Shown: positions 19,298 to 28,235, numbered from the stretch's first letter. The stretch: DNA of 64,000 nt from Chloroflexi bacterium AL-N1 (GCA_013122435.1 WYDT01000008.1:1-64000), one strand, 5' to 3'. Translations and numbers: made by a program. The notes: generated from the letters alone by a model not told the origin.

Positions 19298-19777
19298 ATG
19301 CTTGATACCATTCCATATACCGCCCGTGTCTTAGTTGCTGTTGTGACACGTACCAAAGACCTCGGTTGTATGCGCGAAGAGCGCTGGTATCGTGTACCCG
19401 TGCGACGTGCTCCACGCAACCTTGCTGCAGAGTATCTCGCCTTCTACCAGACCGCAGCTTTTGGCGCAGAGCGCTGGGCGGTACGCTACATCGCCCCGGT
19501 CTGCCAGATCGACATCGTACCACGCCACACACTGTTGCCGGACGAGGCAGATCATCCGCGTGCTGCTGATCGCTACTATTGTTTTACCCTCGGACCATTG
19601 TGGACCTTACCATCGCCAGTCCCCAGTCGCCGTCTGCGCCGTATCACCTTTATCTCAACCACCATGGGCCAACTACTGCGGGCCCACGATGTTGTTGACC
19701 TATGGCACCCACCAGACGATGCACCGGCAATTGGTGCCGATGTATGGGCATCAGGCGTTAACCAGCGTGAGCGCTGA
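19298..19777 (+). CDS. Conserved hypothetical protein next to uvsE
   Basis: A 159-residue protein beginning MLDTIPYTARVLVAVVTR. It contains REERWYRVPVRRAP, LAFYQTAAFGAERWAVRYIAPV, HPRAADRYYCFTLGPL and PSRRLRRITFISTT, a pattern of conserved aromatic and basic blocks that looks like a genuine globular domain. My recollection, unverified, is that similar N-terminal regions occur in larger proteins ending in a nuclease-like domain; no such domain is present here, and the chain ends soon after VDLWHPPDD. I prefer the ATG at 19298 (AAGGG 8 bases upstream) over the ORF beginning at 19235. The neighbour uvsE makes a DNA-repair or defence role conceivable. Confidence 0.6.
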   Translation: MLDTIPYTARVLVAVVTRTKDLGCMREERWYRVPVRRAPRNLAAEYLAFYQTAAFGAERWAVRYIAPVCQIDIVPRHTLLPDEADHPRAADRYYCFTLGPLWTLPSPVPSRRLRRITFISTTMGQLLRAHDVVDLWHPPDDAPAIGADVWASGVNQRER

Positions 19778-19797
19778 GACAACCACACCGCAATTGT

Positions 19798-19826
19798 TTG
19801 ACGCTCTTATAGAGAAATGCTACGAT
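19798..19826 (+). promoter_or_regulatory. Promoter of the thiamine-binding protein/thiN operon
   Basis: TTGACG (19798-19803), 17 bases, TACGAT (19821-19826) preceded by TGC. No thiamine riboswitch is recognisable in the 40-base leader. Confidence 0.65.
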
Positions 19827-19865
19827 GCAGCAACCATATGAAGCATGTATTAAGAGAGGTGCGCC

Positions 19866-20168
19866 GTGGCACACATAATGGTTAGCTTGAAAGTGTTACC
19901 CGGTGGCTTGACCGATAAAGCCGAGGTGTATGGTGCAGTAGACCAGGCCATTGCTATTGTACAACAATCAGGCTTGAAACATCTGGTAGGTCCCAGCGAA
20001 ACAACTATTGAAGGATCATATGATGAAGTCATGTCTGTAATCAGGCATGCACAGGAAGCCGCCTTGGAAGCCGCCCCACGTATTTTCACCCTGATTGGCA
20101 TTGATTGGGACCCTCAGGGTTCGTCCATTGATGAGAAACTGGCTGGATATCGCGAAGAGACATCTTAA
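19866..20168 (+). CDS. Thiamine-binding protein, MTH1187/YqgV family
   Basis: A 100-residue ferredoxin-like-fold protein with family landmarks MVSLKVLPGG, YGAVDQAIAIVQQSGL, VGPSETTIEGSYDEVM and IRHAQEAALEAAP. Family members form tetramers that bind thiamine or hydroxymethylpyrimidine. It starts with GTG at 19866 behind AGAGAGG. The next gene encodes thiamine pyrophosphokinase, 25 bases downstream, so the pair probably deals with thiamine salvage: binding the vitamin and converting it to the diphosphate. Confidence 0.9.
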   Translation: MAHIMVSLKVLPGGLTDKAEVYGAVDQAIAIVQQSGLKHLVGPSETTIEGSYDEVMSVIRHAQEAALEAAPRIFTLIGIDWDPQGSSIDEKLAGYREETS

Positions 20169-20193
20169 AGCGTTTTGAACATAGAATAGCATT

Positions 20194-20856
20194 ATGTACA
20201 CCGTCATTATTGCCCATGCACCAAATCTTGATCTGGCACCATATCTTGAACATATTCGAACTGCCGATCTCTTAATTGCTGCCGATGGTGGTGCTTTACC
20301 ATTGTTGCGGGCAAACATCCTGCCACACATTGCTGTCGGCGACTTCGACTCGTTGGACACCGTACATGAACAGTATCTCATCGAGCAGAATGTCGAGGTA
20401 CAACACTTTCCCCGTGCAAAGGACGAAACCGATCTCGAATTAGCCTTGATGCTGGCCGCCCAACGTGGCGCTAACACCATCGACATTCTGGGCGCATTAG
20501 GTGGCCGTTGGGACCACACCCTCGCAAATGTGGCCCTGCTCGATCATCCAACCCTGCGTGACCGACAGGTGCGCCTGTTAGCAGACCAGCAAACATTGTT
20601 TTTAGTGCGTGATACGGTGACTATTACCGGACAAAAGGGGGATACCATCTCGTTGTTGCCACTTACAGGCACAGTGCACGGCGTGACAACCGAAGGGCTA
20701 CTCTACCCTTTGCGTCAGGCAATACTCCACTATGAACAGGCCCGTGGGATCAGTAATGTATTGATAACACCACCTGGCCTGGTACGTATTAAGACAGGGT
20801 TGCTGCTGATTGTGCATCATGATGATGGTGGCGCACACCAATGGAACACGGGCTAA
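20194..20856 (+). CDS. thiN: Thiamine pyrophosphokinase
   Basis: A 220-residue enzyme transferring pyrophosphate from ATP to thiamine to give thiamine diphosphate. The catalytic N-terminal domain shows ADGGALPLL, VGDFDSLD, FPRAKDETDLELAL and GALGGRWDHTLAN, the acidic Mg-binding motifs of the family. The C-terminal beta-sandwich that binds thiamine follows (ITGQKGDTISLLPL and VTTEGLLYPL). The length is typical. It is co-transcribed with the thiamine-binding protein. Confidence 0.95.
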   Translation: MYTVIIAHAPNLDLAPYLEHIRTADLLIAADGGALPLLRANILPHIAVGDFDSLDTVHEQYLIEQNVEVQHFPRAKDETDLELALMLAAQRGANTIDILGALGGRWDHTLANVALLDHPTLRDRQVRLLADQQTLFLVRDTVTITGQKGDTISLLPLTGTVHGVTTEGLLYPLRQAILHYEQARGISNVLITPPGLVRIKTGLLLIVHHDDGGAHQWNTG

Positions 20857-20859
20857 TTG

Positions 20860-20868
20860 TGCTACAAT
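20860..20868 (+). promoter_or_regulatory. Extended -10 promoter upstream of the membrane protein gene
   Basis: TGCTACAAT 54 bases before the ATG at 20922; no clear -35. Confidence 0.5.
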
Positions 20869-20921
20869 AGTATTCTAAATACATAGATATGGTTTTAATA
20901 TACTACGCTGTGAGGTTATAA

Positions 20922-21476
20922 ATGAATGATGACCGCAAACGTCGTCAGACAAATTGGGGCTCTATGATTGGTTGGTTAATCTTTTTGATCGCGATTGCTG
21001 GTACCCCGATACTTAACGGTATCAATCAGATTATTGGTGGCTCTTTCAGATTACCAGGGAATCTGTTACCTTTTATTCTTTTTGGTTTGCTTGCTTTGAG
21101 TATTGTGATCCCGATCGTGCGATCCATTGGTGGTGCAGCCCGTTCCAGCGGTGATACACGCCTGCCAACATCTTCCAACCCATCATCGCGCACTCCAAGT
21201 ACAGCGCAATCACCTTTTGATCGTACGTCATCGCGCACTCCGGCTACATTTGATAGTACGACATCGCGGCCCCCGACGACTCCCAAACCACCCTTTGGTA
21301 ATTCAACGGCTACAGCACGTTCGACCAATACCATGACCCGACGTAGCAACTCGCAAATGCCATCAACTCCCCGTTTTGAACCAATTATTAATCCAACCAT
21401 ACTGGCGATTGGGATCGTAGGAGTACTGGTATTTATTGGTCTTGCATTTGTGGTATTGAGTATGCCAATGCCATGA
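20922..21476 (+). CDS. Membrane protein with Ser/Thr/Pro-rich linker
   Basis: A 184-residue protein of unknown function. Membrane segments lie at about 15-32 (GWLIFLIAIAGTPIL), 42-66 (LPFILFGLLALSIVIPIV) and 160-182 (ILAIGIVGVLVFIGLAFVVL). Between them is about 90 residues of low-complexity sequence with repeated RTPSTAQSPFDRT, RTPATFDSTTSRP and PTTPKPPFG units. The linker is probably disordered and exposed. The stop overlaps the start of the next gene by 4 bases (ATGA), so the two are translationally coupled. Confidence 0.7.
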   Translation: MNDDRKRRQTNWGSMIGWLIFLIAIAGTPILNGINQIIGGSFRLPGNLLPFILFGLLALSIVIPIVRSIGGAARSSGDTRLPTSSNPSSRTPSTAQSPFDRTSSRTPATFDSTTSRPPTTPKPPFGNSTATARSTNTMTRRSNSQMPSTPRFEPIINPTILAIGIVGVLVFIGLAFVVLSMPMP

Positions 21477-22261
21477 ACGGTGCAAATTCTTTTGATGCCT
21501 TTGCTCGTTACTACGACGCTGATTATGGCACATTTACAGATGATATATTCTTCTATCAGGAACTGGCACGCCGTACCGATGGACCTATTCTTGAACTGAT
21601 GTGTGGCAGTGGTCGTCTGTTGCTGCCATTACTAGAGGCTGGACATGCAGTAGTTGGTGTAGATGTGTCTGCCACGCTGCTTGATCTTGCACACCAAAAA
21701 ATATACCAAACCGATAGATCGGCACAGGCAACACTGGCGGTGACCGACGTACGTAATACGCTTCCCAAGGGACCCTTTGCGTTCGCTATCGTGGCCCTAA
21801 ACTCGTTTATGCATCTGGACTCTACCACCGATCAATTGCAGGTACTACGTAACATCCACGATGTGCTCCAACCAGGCGGTATACTAGTGCTCGATCTGTT
21901 CAATCCTGACCCACGTGAATTGTTACGCCAATCCGATAATCTGGTCCTGGATAAGACTTTTACCTTGCCTGATAACGTGAGTGTGCAAAAATGGGTGGCC
22001 CAATCGATTGATTTTGCGACACAGATCAGTCAGGTCACATTTATATATGATGAGATTTCGCCTGCTGGTGATGTGCGCCGTACCACGCTCCCTTTCACCA
22101 TGCGCTGGCTGTATCATTATGAACTCGAGCACCTGCTGGCCCGTACTGGATTTGTGCTGGAAGGTGTTTATGGCTCCTACGATCTGGAAGAGTATGCCAC
22201 CGAGAGCGAATTAATGCTCACGATTGCACGAAAGGATGTGTCTCCAACGGGCATTACGTAG
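21473..22261 (+). CDS. Class I SAM-dependent methyltransferase
   Basis: A 262-residue Rossmann-fold methyltransferase. Motif I is ILELMCGSGRLLLPLLEAG with the acidic VGVDVS at the end of strand 2; ALNSFMHLD and LQPGGILVLDLFNPDP are motifs IV-VI. The substrate cannot be told from sequence; this subfamily includes small-molecule and O-/N-methyltransferases annotated only generically. It is coupled to the upstream membrane protein through an ATGA overlap, which may mean a joint function. The tmRNA promoter begins 32 bases after its stop. Confidence 0.88.
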   Translation: MNGANSFDAFARYYDADYGTFTDDIFFYQELARRTDGPILELMCGSGRLLLPLLEAGHAVVGVDVSATLLDLAHQKIYQTDRSAQATLAVTDVRNTLPKGPFAFAIVALNSFMHLDSTTDQLQVLRNIHDVLQPGGILVLDLFNPDPRELLRQSDNLVLDKTFTLPDNVSVQKWVAQSIDFATQISQVTFIYDEISPAGDVRRTTLPFTMRWLYHYELEHLLARTGFVLEGVYGSYDLEEYATESELMLTIARKDVSPTGIT

Positions 22262-22292
22262 ATCTTAGGCCATTCTGATACGTCATGAACCC

Positions 22293-22321
22293 TTGACACC
22301 TGATGATACATTTGATATAAT
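22293..22321 (+). promoter_or_regulatory. Consensus sigma-70 promoter of the tmRNA gene
   Basis: TTGACA (22293-22298), 17 bases, TATAAT (22316-22321) with TGA before the -10. Both hexamers match the consensus exactly. The predicted start is 5-6 bases before the mature RNA. Confidence 0.9.
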
Positions 22322-22333
22322 ATTAGTCTGTTA

Positions 22334-22692
22334 GGGGATGCTTGGTTTCGACAGGGAACGATGTCGTAAATTGCAAGTCGAGCCGCCCAGTCTCGTTAAA
22401 GGGGCAAAGGCAATAACTGCCAACAAGAACACTGCGCCTTCAATGGCGCTGGCTGCCTAATATAGGTTGCCCGCTCTCCTGATCCTCACCCTGATGGGAT
22501 GAGGTTGAGCGACAGCTAGTCGGGGTGCTCCCAGCTGATTGTTTGCTACGCTGGGCTAAGCTATAGCAGACTGGCTCACAATCCGCCTCGTCAGTTGTGT
22601 GGCTGTGAGTGACAATAAACAATTGACTAAACTTGTAGCATGTTTGCGGCTAAACTTTCTGGACGGGGGTTCGAATCCCCCCATCTCCACCA
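22334..22692 (+). ncRNA. ssrA: Transfer-messenger RNA (one-piece)
   Basis: The 5-prime end GGGGATGCTTGGTTTCGACA is the tmRNA hallmark and pairs with CATCTCC before the encoded CCA at 22690-22692. The T arm GGGGGTTCGAATCCCCC lies at the 3-prime side. The tag reading frame runs from GCC at 22419 to TAA at 22458-22460 and encodes ANKNTAPSMALAA, ending in the Ala-Leu-Ala-Ala type degron recognised by ClpXP-like proteases. tmRNA with SmpB rescues stalled ribosomes. The 359-base length is normal for an unsplit gene. The exact 5-prime end depends on RNase P and is inferred from acceptor pairing. Confidence 0.97.
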
Positions 22693-22711
22693 ATTCCATA
22701 TTTATCACAGT

Positions 22712-22747
22712 ACAAGTAGGAAAAACACTTCCTACTTGTTTCTTTTT
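22712..22747 (+). terminator. Terminator of the tmRNA gene
   Basis: ACAAGTAGGAA (22712-22722) pairs perfectly with TTCCTACTTGT (22729-22739) around a 6-base loop and is followed by TTCTTTTT. Confidence 0.92.
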
Positions 22748-22869
22748 GTATTGCCCCTGGCATACATCTATGAGCTGTTGTAATCATATCTACGTTGACA
22801 CACCCTTTACAATAATAGTACAGCACATGTGTGTGGTTGGGTTAGTCTGCTGTCAGAACGTATGAAGCT

Positions 22870-23564
22870 TTGAGGAGCAGGAGCACTACGGAGCCACCAC
22901 ATCTGGTCAAGACCTATCAAGCGTATCGGGACTGGGTTGCTGATGCTAAGCGATACCCAGAACTTGCGGTCCAACCAACGGCATTTTTTAACATCAACAT
23001 ACATGTGCGACACGTGCGAGAACAGAGCCATCTGGCAGCCGCCGCTCGTGACCCGAACACAACAGTTGATGTGCTTATCTGGCTGGCCAGCCATTTTCCC
23101 GCAGCGTTCTGTGATAATCAGGTTGTGCCACTTTTGCTTTTAGAACATCCCAATCTGGGTTCCCACATACCTGAGTCAACCTTATTATTGCTGTTGCAAC
23201 AGCCCCACACCCCACGAACCCTGTTGCGTTGGATCGCCACACACAGCTCTGCAGCAGTGGCTGAAACCGTCAGACTATATATCAACTTCGCCGACAATAG
23301 TATCGATGACTGACAAACACGGGTTCAGGCATCACTCCGACAACTGATATCACCTGTCTCGCTGCTCCAACTGCTGGAGCTTTTGTCATCTAGTTACTGA
23401 CCTGTTTGATTGAGCAAGGCAACCTAGAGGTGCGCCGGACTGATGCACAAAGTGCTGACATGCCTGAAACAAATCTCAAGTTGCTGCGTCGTGCCGGGGC
23501 CAGCGGTGACCTCAGTTGGTCTGCTCCACCGGACCCAACCCTCCTTTTGGGGTTAGGTATTTGA
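22870..23564 (+). pseudogene. Broken leucine-rich-repeat-variant (HEAT-like) protein gene
   Basis: The first frame (22870-23313, TTG start uncertain) encodes helical repeats such as HLAAAARDPNTTVDVLIWLA, VVPLLLLEHPNLG and TPRTLLRWIATHSSAAVAET, typical of LRV-like repeat proteins. After the TGA at 23311 the same frame still reads like the gene (LRQLISPVSLLQLLELL), meets a second TGA, then a shift brings LTCLIEQGNLEVRRTDAQ and LKLLRRAGASGDLSW up to a stop at 23562-23564. At least two stops and one frameshift make this a pseudogene. It sits directly before insertion-sequence remnants and upstream of the broken MoxR/DUF2201 pair, with which it probably once formed an operon. Confidence 0.75.
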
Positions 23565-23587
23565 GGTGAGCCACGTGAAACCATCTC

Positions 23588-24123
23588 ATGGATGTACCCC
23601 TACACCCGTGCTACGGAGGTTCCTATGACTCACCCGGATGCATTATCGGAATGGATGACATGTGTGTCAAGCAATTTGCCCCAAATGACGAAACCCCAAG
23701 CGACCGTGCTGACCTGGTGGCGTTTGGGGATCGCCGTCACGCGGTCGTGTGGTCGGTTCGGTTGACGGTCGCCACATTTCTGGCGTTCCTGCTCACCCGC
23801 AAGGTGGCTATGGTCGAGCAACGGCGCTACGAATGGTGTGTCGAGGCCCCCACAAAGCGGGGCGCCACCGCCAGACCCTCGCTGTGATACCCTATTTTGT
23901 CCCCTTTCTGTCTTGGATCGTCCGCCTGTGGCACGGAACCCAACTGGCCCTGACCCTGGATGCGACCACCCTGTCCGACCGCTTTGTGGTGCGGTTCATC
24001 TCCGTGGTCTATCGCGGGAGCGGCATTCCGGTGGCTTGGACAGTGCTCCCGGCAGGGCGCAAGCAGGCGTGGCGCCGCGAATGGCTGCGGATGCTGTCAT
24101 TGCTTATGGTATATGTCATGTGA
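23588..24123 (+). pseudogene. Fragment of a DDE transposase (IS4-like)
   Basis: Two frames together give a transposase N-terminal part: MDDMCVKQFAP, then FLAFLLTRKVAMVEQR in the first, and GRHRQTLAVIPYFVPFLSWI, LWHGTQLALTLDATTLSDRF and VVYRGSGIPVAWTVLPAGRK in the second. DATTL probably carries the first catalytic Asp. The frame changes near 23850 (CVEAP to PHKAGRHR), and the chain stops at 24121-24123 before the remaining catalytic residues. Only about a third of a normal transposase survives. Confidence 0.7.
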
Positions 24124-24189
24124 TTGCCAACGTAGCATGTCCTCCCTTTACCAGCTACGATGTCTCCAACACGACAAGGCAAACATCCA

Positions 24190-25374
24190 TGCTGACTCAG
24201 GCGGACATACTCATGATTAAAACACAAGCCAACCGCAGTGTCTATCTGAAGGACATCGCTGCTACTTTTGGAGTGCATCCCAAGACGATCAGTCGTACGT
24301 TACGCCGCCCTGCTCCACCCCATGCCTCACGCTCCCCGCGCCCAAGTAAACTCGATCCATTCAAAGCGCGCAGTGATCAGTTCCTCGCAGATGGTATTTG
24401 GAATAGTGTCGTCATCTTGTGCGAGATACCAGCGCAAGGCTCCACGAGGAGTAGTTCGCTCCTTCGTGCCTCCATGACGCCCAAACGGGTCTAACAGCCC
24501 AGTCGCACCACGGTCCGCTTTGAAACGGGAACCGGTCAGCAACTCCACAGTGATTGGGGGAGCTGTATCACCCAGTTAGCAGGGCAGCCGACCAAGGTGT
24601 GGTTTATCGTGAATCAGTGAGGCTACTCCCGTCGCTTTCATGTCTGGGGCACCCATACCGCTGATGCTGAACATACGTACGAGGGCTTGATCCGCAGTTG
24701 TGCGTACTTCGGTGGGGTACCACAAGAAGTCCTCATGGATCATCAGCAGGCCACCGTCTTGGCACACCAGCCACGCACCCCGCTCATCTTTAACCTGCAG
24801 TTTATCGATGTGGCAGCGTGGTATGGCTGCACGCCCCGCGCTTGTCGCCTGTACCGTGCACGTACCAAGGGCAAACATGAGCGGATGGTCCAGGACGTCA
24901 AACGCCCTTGTTTGGTCCGCTATCGTACATGTGAAAGTTTGGCCACACCTGAATCAAACGCTGGAAGGATGGTTGCAGACCGAGGCAGATCAGCGCGTGC
25001 ATGGAACGCTGCACGAACGCGTGCTCGACCGTTTTACGCAGGAACGGGCACACCTTGCTGCGCGACCGCCCGATCGCTACGACACGGCGTATCGTGAAAC
25101 ACGACTGGTTGGGTGGGATGGGTATATCAATGTACGTGGGAATCGCTATCGTGTGCCATCTGCCTCTAGTGGCCAGATCGTCACGGTCTGGAGTGGGTGG
25201 GATGACCTGCTACGAGTGGTCTGGGAGGACCAGATCATCGCCACCCACCAACTCCAGCCCAAAGACCAAGGCTGGGTCACGGTACCCGATCAGCATGCCA
25301 CCTTGTGGGAGGCGACCCTCCAGGTCGAAACACGGTCATGGCAGGTCTATACGGAGGTGGCCGAATGGAGCTAA
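24190..25374 (+). pseudogene. IS21-family transposase IstA, broken
   Basis: The N-terminal helix-turn-helix is clear (DIAATFGVHPKTISRTLRR), followed by SKLDPFKARSDQFLADGIWN. After a frameshift near 24450-24500 the DDE core continues in another frame (RFETGTGQQLHSDWG-like region, HTYEGLIRSCAYFGGVPQEV, RARTKGKHERMVQ). An internal TGA lies near 24618, and a further shift leads to the C-terminal part (LNQTLEGWLQTEADQRVHGT, YINVRGNRYRVPS). The stop at 25372-25374 overlaps the istB start, as in intact IS21 elements. The enzyme cannot be made. Confidence 0.8.
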
Positions 25375-25696
25375 ACACCTTACTGACGAAGTTAAAACGA
25401 GATCATTGGGCCGCACAACGGGAGTCAATCTGTGAGCAAGCGGCCCAACGAGCTCTCGATGATCCCGGTTTTGTACCGGCGACTGTATGGGTTGCGTGGC
25501 AAGGCCGTGATCGCTGGGGGATCGAAACGCGCTTCCGGCAGGCACGGTTTCTCTGGATCACAACCTTGGATCAGTTTGATGTTGCTGTTCAACCCAGTCT
25601 GGACCGACGCCAGGTCCGTGAATTGGCGGGGTTACGTTTGGTCGAACGCACCCACAAAAGCGTCATCTTGGGCCCACCAGAAGTGGGGAAGACCCA
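25365..25696 (+). pseudogene. IS21-family helper ATPase IstB, truncated
   Basis: It starts at ATG 25365 behind GGAGG with the expected IstB N-terminus (MELNTLLTKLKRDHWAAQRE), then GIETRFRQARF and RRQVRELAGL. The Walker A loop reads GPPEVGKTQ, with Glu where the family has Gly, and the sequence ends there: from 25697 the DNA encodes a MoxR-type ATPase in another frame. About 110 of roughly 250 residues remain. Confidence 0.8.
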
Positions 25697-26412
25697 ATGG
25701 CCCCACCAGCAATGCAAGGCGTCGCCCAACAGTTGATCCTTGATCGACGAGTGGGATCATACGTTGTACCAGAAGGCTGGTTTATCTGGGCGGCTGGGAA
25801 CCGCAAAGAAGATCGTTCGGCTGTCTTCGATATGCCTGCACCACTAGCCAATCGCTTCCTGCACCTCGAAGTAAAGCCAGATTTCGAGAGCTTCAAGGCT
25901 TATGCTATGCAACATGGGGTACACGAGCAGATTCTCGCCTTTCTCTCCTTCCGCACCACACTATTGCACAAGATCAATCCCCATCAACCGGCCTGGCCAT
26001 CACCCCGTGCGTGGTCCATAGCCAGCGACCTACACCACATTGGCCTCGATATTGCTCCCGCCTTGGGGAATGAGGCTGCTGCTGAGTTTGCCGCGCATAC
26101 CCCACCTCATTACCGAATCTCGAGCAGATCCTGCATGGTCAGGGGAACTCAGTTACCTTTCCTGCTAAACCCTCTGTGCGCTATACGACCACGGTTGCTC
26201 TGACCATCCGTGCCACTGATGCTCAACAGGAATATCACGCTTTCCAATGGCTGGTGGGACAGGCCAGTGCTGAATGGATACAACTCTTCGCTACAGATCT
26301 ATGCCAGCAGATGCGTACTATGGGGCAAATGGGAGCACTGGTGAAACTTATGGCAAACGATACCATGTTTCAAGATTTTCTGGACGACTATCAGCGCATG
26401 TTAAACGAGTGA
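25697..26412 (+). pseudogene. MoxR-type AAA ATPase, 5-prime truncated and frameshifted
   Basis: The surviving part begins in the AAA core (APPAMQGVAQQLILDRRVG, PEGWFIWAAGNRKEDRSAVF, MPAPLANRFLHLEV) and continues to a C-terminal domain. The N-terminal half with the Walker motifs is missing, replaced by the istB fragment. Near 26100-26180 the frame changes; the second part (RYTTTVALTIRATDAQQEYH, MGQMGALVKLMANDTMFQDF) ends at 26410-26412. MoxR ATPases act with VWA-domain partners in protein-complex remodelling, and the next gene is such a partner. Confidence 0.82.
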
Positions 26413-26418
26413 GTTGCT

Positions 26419-27579
26419 ATGTCTTTTGATACTGAGATAGCACGACAAATCAGCGCAACATTACTACGGCTACGTCTGCGCGCATCGTTTTTTTACCACA
26501 CTATCGCTCTTTGCACCTGTTGTCCTGAGCGAAGAGGTAGAGACTACCGCAACCGATGGTAGCAAAGTCTTCGTGAATCCAGTTTGCTTCGAGATCCTGC
26601 TGCTGCTTGAACAGAATGATGTCCTGCTGCACCGTGTGCTGCACGCTGCGCTCCTGCATGTCTCACGTCGTGGCACCCGCGACGCTGAACTGTGGAACAT
26701 CGCCTGTGATATCATAACCAATGACATCATCGTGCAGGTTGAAGGCATGGAGCCGCCGCCCGGCGCACTCCGCGACGAAAAACGCGAACACTGTGGGGGG
26801 AAGAACTCTACAAACTGCTCTTACACGAAGATGAGCGGACACGACCACAACTTTCTGATCCACACCTGCTCGAACGCCTCTCAACGGCGGCAGGAGACCG
26901 CAACAGAGAAGACGACACCAGCTCCAAAGGGCATGATGATGGGTTGGCCAACTACTGGCGACGGGCCAGTGAACATGCACGGACCGTCTCGTCTAGTATG
27001 ACACAGGGGCGGCTTCCGGCAGCACTCACCCGTGAACTGGATACCCTCAGCAGTGCGACCCTTGATTGGCGGGCCTACCTGTGGCGCTACCTTGTGCAGA
27101 ATCCCACCGACTTAGCAGGCTTTGACCGACGCTTTATTGGGTGCGGTCTCTATCTGGATGCGCTGGAGAGCCAGTCACTCCGGGTGTATGTCGCTGTCGA
27201 TATCAGTGGTTCGGTCAGTGAGCGACAAATACGCGGGTTGGTGAGCGAGGTTCAAGGCATTTTACGGGCCTATCCTCATATTACCTGTAATCTGTATTAC
27301 GCCGATGCCGGGGTCTATGGCCCCTATGAACTCTCTGCAGAAGGAAACATTCCCCAACCAATTGGTGGCGGTGGGACCGATTTTCGCCCGTTCTTTCGTG
27401 CTGTTGAAACACAGCGAAATCCCCACGAGCAGTCCCTCGGTATTTACCTTACAGACGGCTTTGGGGATTTTCCGGAACAACCACCTGACATGCCAGTGCT
27501 CTGGGTAGTGACCGCTGGGGGGCGTCGTCCTGAGCGCTTTCCCTTTGGAGAGGCGGTGCGTTTGCTGAACGATGGGTAA
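26419..27579 (+). pseudogene. DUF2201-type metallopeptidase-like/VWA-like protein, frameshifted
   Basis: ATG 26419 starts MSFDTEIARQISATLLRLRL, but the frame must change near 26485 to read FAPVVLSEEVETTATDGSKV, then the peptidase-like region LHRVLHAALLHVSRRGTRDA and NIACDIITNDIIV. A second shift near 26790 leads into EELYKLLLHEDERTRPQLSD and the long C-terminal part. The C-terminal VWA-like domain is intact, with MIDAS residues DISGS, GGGTDF and LTDGFGD. In this family a zinc-peptidase-like N-terminal domain is joined to the VWA-like domain and usually paired with a MoxR ATPase, exactly the gene upstream. Two frameshifts make production of the full protein unlikely. Confidence 0.82.
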
Positions 27580-27701
27580 GACCACGCAGCATCAAAGACT
27601 CCTACTCGCTACGACTACCCTATTTTATCTTAGACACAATTGTGTGGAGAAATGCTGAGAGTAGCAGACATGAAGTTGGCAAGAGAGCAGATCATTTGAC
27701 G

Positions 27702-28235
27702 CTAAGACTTCGTTTTTTTCTGTTGTTCCTGTAGCAATTGATCGACCATCTGTGTTAACATATCTACCTGCATATTCAGTCGTGCCACATCGTGGGCATT
27801 CGGCATATCAAGGGGTACATCGGATTTTGTCGTTGCAGAACCATTTGTGACGAGTAGTTCCTTCAATCGGTCACCTTCTGCTTCATCAATAGTGCCCTCT
27901 TCTTGCAGACGTTGCAGACGTTGCTCAATTTCCGAATCAACCTCGCCAGGCCCACCAAATGCCGACCAAACCGAACGACGCAATGAAGCAAATGTATCAC
28001 CACTACTTTGAATAAGGCTGGTCAAAAAACTGGTTGATAATGCTTGTTTTTGGCCACGTGTTTGCAGCACAATCTGCGCGAGAATCTGTGCGGTAATATC
28101 TTCGCCCGTTTCGTTGTCAGTCACCCGAACCGACTCATCGCTCTGAATGAGAGCAGCGATACCTTCAAGTGTAATGTATTGCTTACGATTAATATGGTAC
28201 AGTTTACGATTGGCGTACTTTTTTATGGTATGCAT
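27702..28235 (-). CDS. phaR: PhaR-like polyhydroxyalkanoate synthesis regulator
   Basis: A 177-residue protein with the PHA_accumulation DNA-binding domain at its N-terminus: IKKYANRKLYHINRKQYITL, then AALIQSDESVRVTDNETGED and ITAQILAQIVL. In other bacteria PhaR binds both promoter DNA and polyhydroxybutyrate granules and represses phasin and synthesis genes until polymer appears. The C-terminal half is acidic and ends in a predicted coiled coil (NMQVDMLTQMVDQLLQEQQ). The start at 28235 has GGAG about 9 bases upstream; the ORF upstream of it is not family-like. The gene is intact although it sits among pseudogenes, and it has a good promoter. No phaC or phasin is in this window. Confidence 0.85.
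   Translation of the reverse strand: MHTIKKYANRKLYHINRKQYITLEGIAALIQSDESVRVTDNETGEDITAQILAQIVLQTRGQKQALSTSFLTSLIQSSGDTFASLRRSVWSAFGGPGEVDSEIEQRLQRLQEEGTIDEAEGDRLKELLVTNGSATTKSDVPLDMPNAHDVARLNMQVDMLTQMVDQLLQEQQKKTKS

Larger units (their letters stand above)
23588..25696 (+). mobile_element. Composite of two insertion-sequence remnants
   Basis: A decayed DDE transposase (about 23588-24123) is followed by an IS21-type istA/istB remnant (about 24190-25696). The istB coding sequence stops abruptly at its Walker A region and is joined to the middle of a MoxR-type ATPase. I see no terminal inverted repeats or target duplications, so the ends have been lost by deletion. Confidence 0.75.

Noticed and set aside
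19827..19865. Thiamine riboswitch before the thiamine-binding protein gene
   Set aside because: The leader is about 35 bases, too short, and has no TPP-aptamer motifs.
22334..22692. Ordinary tRNA gene from the TTCGAATC arm near 22670
   Set aside because: The arm belongs to the tRNA-like domain of tmRNA; no tRNA anticodon arm surrounds it. No other tRNA was recognised in the window.
23838..24494. A 218-residue open frame across the IS remnants as one gene
   Set aside because: Its first half is a shadow frame of the DDE transposase; only the part from 24190 reads as IstA. It is a chance join of two remnants.
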